Shown here one piece after another: positions 5,253 through 7,251 of a stretch of 7,251 bases of DNA. The stretch is from Candidatus Zixiibacteriota bacterium. GTDB taxonomy: Bacteria > Zixibacteria > MSB-5A5 > SM1-73. The position numbers were made by a program, and so were the translations under genes. The notes beneath the pieces are model-generated. The model saw nothing but the letters and a program-made list of their open reading frames with translations, was not told the origin of the DNA and did no database searches. Positions within the stretch are counted from its first letter, which is position 1, and the number at the start of each line of letters is the position of its first letter. The stretch covers positions 1 to 7,251 of the forward strand of contig JAOZNS010000137.1 in NCBI GenBank assembly GCA_029933635.1. Reading direction: 5' to 3'.

Positions 5253-6257
5253 CTATTGATCCTTTGGCACAACGCCCAAACCGGGTGAATCGGAAAGAAA
5301 AAGTTTTCCCTTATTCAACTTCAATCCTTCATAGGGGTCGTTGTCTATCAGCAGATTTCCATCCAGGTCCAGAAAATCAACCAAAGAACCCAACTGAGCT
5401 GCTGCCGCAATGCCCACTGAGCTTTCCACCATACAGCCCAGCATCACCTTCAAACCATGTGCTCTGGCAACATGAATCATCCTCAAAGCTTCCAGGATTC
5501 CTCCACATTTGGCTAACTTAATATTTATCCCGTCACAAAGTCCCACAAATTCCGGAATATCTTTTGAGGTCATCAGTTGCTCATCAATTATGATCGGAAT
5601 CTCCGACCTTTCTTTTATCTTTCTTAGCCCTAACTTATCTTTTGGATCTATGGGCTGTTCGACAAACTCAATTCCGTATTCTTCCAGCTGATCAATTTTC
5701 CTCGAAGCTTCCTCTGCGTTCCATCCAGCATTGGCATCCACCCTGATTTTAGCATCGGTCACCTCCCTCACTGCCTTCACCATCTCGATGTCATCTTTGA
5801 CCCCCACCTTCACCTTGTAAATTAAAAAGTCCTTTGCCTCTTTGGTTTTTTCTTTCATCCTCTCCGGGGTGTCAATTCCGATGGTATATGAGGTGACCAA
5901 GGGTACCTTGCCATCCAATCCCAGAAGCTTATATACCGGAATATTAAGTTTTTTTCCCATCAGATCGTAAAGCGCCATATCAATCGCCGCCTTTGCAGAG
6001 AAGTTGCCAGCAATCTTTTTATCTATGCTCGAAAGAATAAATTCTATCTGAAAGGGGTCATCGCCAAGCTGGTCTTTGACCCTTTCCAAACATTCGATGA
6101 CCGTCTCTGCGCTTTCACCATAATATTGCGAAGGAGCGGCTTCGCCAATTCCCTCCTCTATGTTCACAATAACATTTTTCTTCACCTCAGTTACCGAACG
6201 GGAGATTCGGAAGGGGTGTTTCAGCTCAAGCTCAATCGTGTGATAGGTTAGGTGCAT
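5253..6257 (-). CDS. Dipeptide epimerase of the enolase superfamily (probable L-Ala-D/L-Glu epimerase)
   Basis: The 334-residue protein has the capping domain of this superfamily (about 1-115, with KHPFRISRS at 13-21 and the AAIDMALYDLMGK helix at 90-102), then a (beta/alpha) barrel. Acid-base lysines are Lys148/Lys150 in YKVKVG and Lys247 in NIKLAKCGG. The magnesium ligands are Asp174 (VDANAGW), Glu200 (VEQP) and Asp225 (IIDEQ). A DLD motif at 297-299 matches the DxD that binds the substrate's amino group in dipeptide epimerases, which separates it from muconate cycloisomerases and OSB synthases. The AEE reaction interconverts L-Ala-D-Glu and L-Ala-L-Glu in murein peptide recycling; the exact dipeptide here is inferred from motif and context, since some relatives prefer other dipeptides. 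An in-frame stop at 6264-6266 leaves ATG 6255-6257 as the only credible start. It lies between alr and the amidase gene. Confidence 0.92.
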   Translation of the reverse strand: MHLTYHTIELELKHPFRISRSVTEVKKNVIVNIEEGIGEAAPSQYYGESAETVIECLERVKDQLGDDPFQIEFILSSIDKKIAGNFSAKAAIDMALYDLMGKKLNIPVYKLLGLDGKVPLVTSYTIGIDTPERMKEKTKEAKDFLIYKVKVGVKDDIEMVKAVREVTDAKIRVDANAGWNAEEASRKIDQLEEYGIEFVEQPIDPKDKLGLRKIKERSEIPIIIDEQLMTSKDIPEFVGLCDGINIKLAKCGGILEALRMIHVARAHGLKVMLGCMVESSVGIAAAAQLGSLVDFLDLDGNLLIDNDPYEGLKLNKGKLFLSDSPGLGVVPKDQ

Positions 6258-6265
6258 AAGTTTTT

Positions 6266-6327
6266 AACCTCACCCCCTATCTCCCCCTCTCCACACTTGT
6301 GGAGAGGGGAACTAAGGGGGAGAGGTT
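6266..6327. repeat. 62-bp imperfect palindrome (REP/MITE-like) in the alr-epimerase gap
   Basis: The left arm 6266-6295 and right arm 6298-6327 pair at 25 of 30 positions around a CT centre, C-rich on one strand and G-rich on the other. Mismatches cluster in the middle of the arms. Outer ends are AACCTC and GAGGTT, and the inner stem is CTCCACA/TGTGGAG. It fills the gap almost exactly, from 1 base after the alr stop to 8 bases before the epimerase start. In the direction of the operon it is followed by AAAAACTT rather than a T run, so it is not a standard Rho-independent terminator for alr. Elements of this composition occur as dispersed intergenic repeats in many bacteria (general recollection). 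Only one copy is in the window. Confidence 0.85.
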
Positions 6328-6328
6328 T

Positions 6329-7251
6329 TTATCTCTGTTTATAAACGATCGGCAATCTTTTCCCCATTCGGGTCATGATCTCGTAGGCGAAGGTACCAGT
6401 CCATCTGCCCAGATCATGTGCGGTTATTTGGTCTTTTCCCTGTTTTCCAATCACCACCACCTCATCACCCACCTTCACATTGGGAATATGAGTTACGTCC
6501 ACCATGAAGGCATCCATGCAAACTCTTCCCACCACCTTTGCCCTCCTGCCTCTGATCAAAACCTCACCCTTATTGGAAAGCAATCGGCTATATCCATCTG
6601 CATATCCTAAAGGGATGGTGGCTATTTTAGTTTTCTTTTTAGCTATGTAACTCTTTCCATAGCTTATTGGTGTTCCTTTCCCAACCTCCTTGATGAAGAT
6701 CACCTTGCTTTTAAGACTCATGGCGGGCTTCACCTTTATCGACTCCGTGGTCTCAGATGAAGGGTAAAGTCCATACAAGAGATGCCCCACCCGGACATGA
6801 TTGAAATAGCTTGCCGGGATGTCCAACACCGCTCCGCTGTTGGCAATGGATTTTATGGGAATATGGTTAGAGGAGGACTGAAGCTCCTCTAGTGTCCGGG
6901 TAAAGACTGCAAGCTGTTTATATGCAAAATCCTTCCTCCTCTGGTCAGCGGTGGAGAATTGGGACAATATACCTTTGAGACGAACATGGGGATATTCCTT
7001 TATTCCTCTCGATAGTTTTTTGCATCCTTCAGGTGGGACACCGTAACGACCCAGCCCGGTATCTATCTCGATGTAAACGTTGCAAGATTTGTTCTGCCTT
7101 TTTGCTTCCTGGGAAAGAGTTCTCACCAGTCTAAGATCCGTCACCACCTGTTCCAAATCGTATTCCACGATCCTTTTTGCCCGCTCTGGTGGCTCCGGGA
7201 ACAAGTTCACGATGGGTGCTTTTATTCCCTTCTCTCTGAGCTCAATCCCCC
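6329..7251 (-). CDS. alr: Alanine racemase, N-terminus cut by the window edge
   Basis: This PLP enzyme interconverts L- and D-alanine and supplies D-Ala for murein stem peptides. Visible are 306 residues, open to the right edge; about 70 N-terminal residues, including the PLP-binding lysine motif (AVVKANAYGHG type), lie outside. The first visible residues, ELREKGIKAPI, match the family just after that region, so any start inside the window would be false. Family motifs, numbered in the visible fragment, are DTGLGRYG (63-70), IANSGA (135-140), RVGHLLYG (153-160, with the arginine that contacts the PLP ring), SYG (196-198), GYADGY (215-220, with the catalytic tyrosine of the second barrel face), GRVCMD (241-246) and a C-terminal LPIVY. 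The barrel is followed by the usual C-terminal beta domain. It is the first visible gene of the probable operon, with TAA at 6329-6331. Confidence 0.95.
   Translation of the reverse strand, partial: GIELREKGIKAPIVNLFPEPPERAKRIVEYDLEQVVTDLRLVRTLSQEAKRQNKSCNVYIEIDTGLGRYGVPPEGCKKLSRGIKEYPHVRLKGILSQFSTADQRRKDFAYKQLAVFTRTLEELQSSSNHIPIKSIANSGAVLDIPASYFNHVRVGHLLYGLYPSSETTESIKVKPAMSLKSKVIFIKEVGKGTPISYGKSYIAKKKTKIATIPLGYADGYSRLLSNKGEVLIRGRRAKVVGRVCMDAFMVDVTHIPNVKVGDEVVVIGKQGKDQITAHDLGRWTGTFAYEIMTRMGKRLPIVYKQR

Noticed and set aside
7208..7210. GTG as the start of alanine racemase
   Set aside because: The frame continues to the window edge with family-like residues (ELREKGIKAPI), and the PLP-lysine region must precede it; the gene is cut by the window.
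1..7251. CRISPR array, riboswitch or origin
   Set aside because: I saw no evenly spaced short repeats, no recognisable riboswitch core and no cluster of DnaA-box-like sites.

Overview
The window looks like a chromosomal segment of a Gram-negative-type bacterium with an AT-leaning genome. The evidence is a signal-peptide protein of the exported kind, a multidomain exported murein amidase, Shine-Dalgarno sites of the GGAGG type and sigma70-like promoters. No gene here fixes the phylum. The mix of a secreted repeat protein of unknown function, a lone arsM and a large palindromic intergenic repeat would suit an uncultivated lineage, but that is only an impression.

Positions 1-304 are the right end of an IS3-family (IS150-like) insertion sequence, holding the last 56 codons of its transposase. 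The element ends exactly at 304/305 inside a tyrosine recombinase (integrase) gene, of which only the N-terminal 96 codons remain (305-592, minus strand). That gene has a recognisable promoter and a GTG start, and it begins 125 bp from the 3' end of a tRNA-Ser(GCU) gene (718-808, minus). This is the usual layout of an element integrated at a tRNA gene, here broken by an IS.

On the other side of the tRNA lies a stand-alone arsenite methyltransferase gene, arsM (946-1722, minus). Its promoter candidate carries a 20-bp near-perfect dyad over the -10 box. A 313-bp intergenic region separates it from a divergent gene (2036-3259, plus). That gene encodes a 407-residue exported protein made of three degenerate repeats of about 105-138 residues. 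I recognise no family for it, and it is the least explained object in the window.

From 3346 to the right edge three minus-strand genes form a probable murein operon, transcribed in the order alanine racemase (alr, its N-terminus cut off by the window edge), enolase-superfamily dipeptide epimerase, and exported N-acetylmuramoyl-L-alanine amidase. The racemase supplies D-Ala for murein synthesis. The amidase cleaves the MurNAc-L-Ala bond, releasing stem peptides. The epimerase most likely converts the L-Ala-D-Glu left from such peptides into L-Ala-L-Glu for catabolism. A 62-bp imperfect palindrome (6266-6327) fills nearly the whole gap between the racemase and epimerase genes, and its outer arm may supply the epimerase's ribosome-binding sequence.
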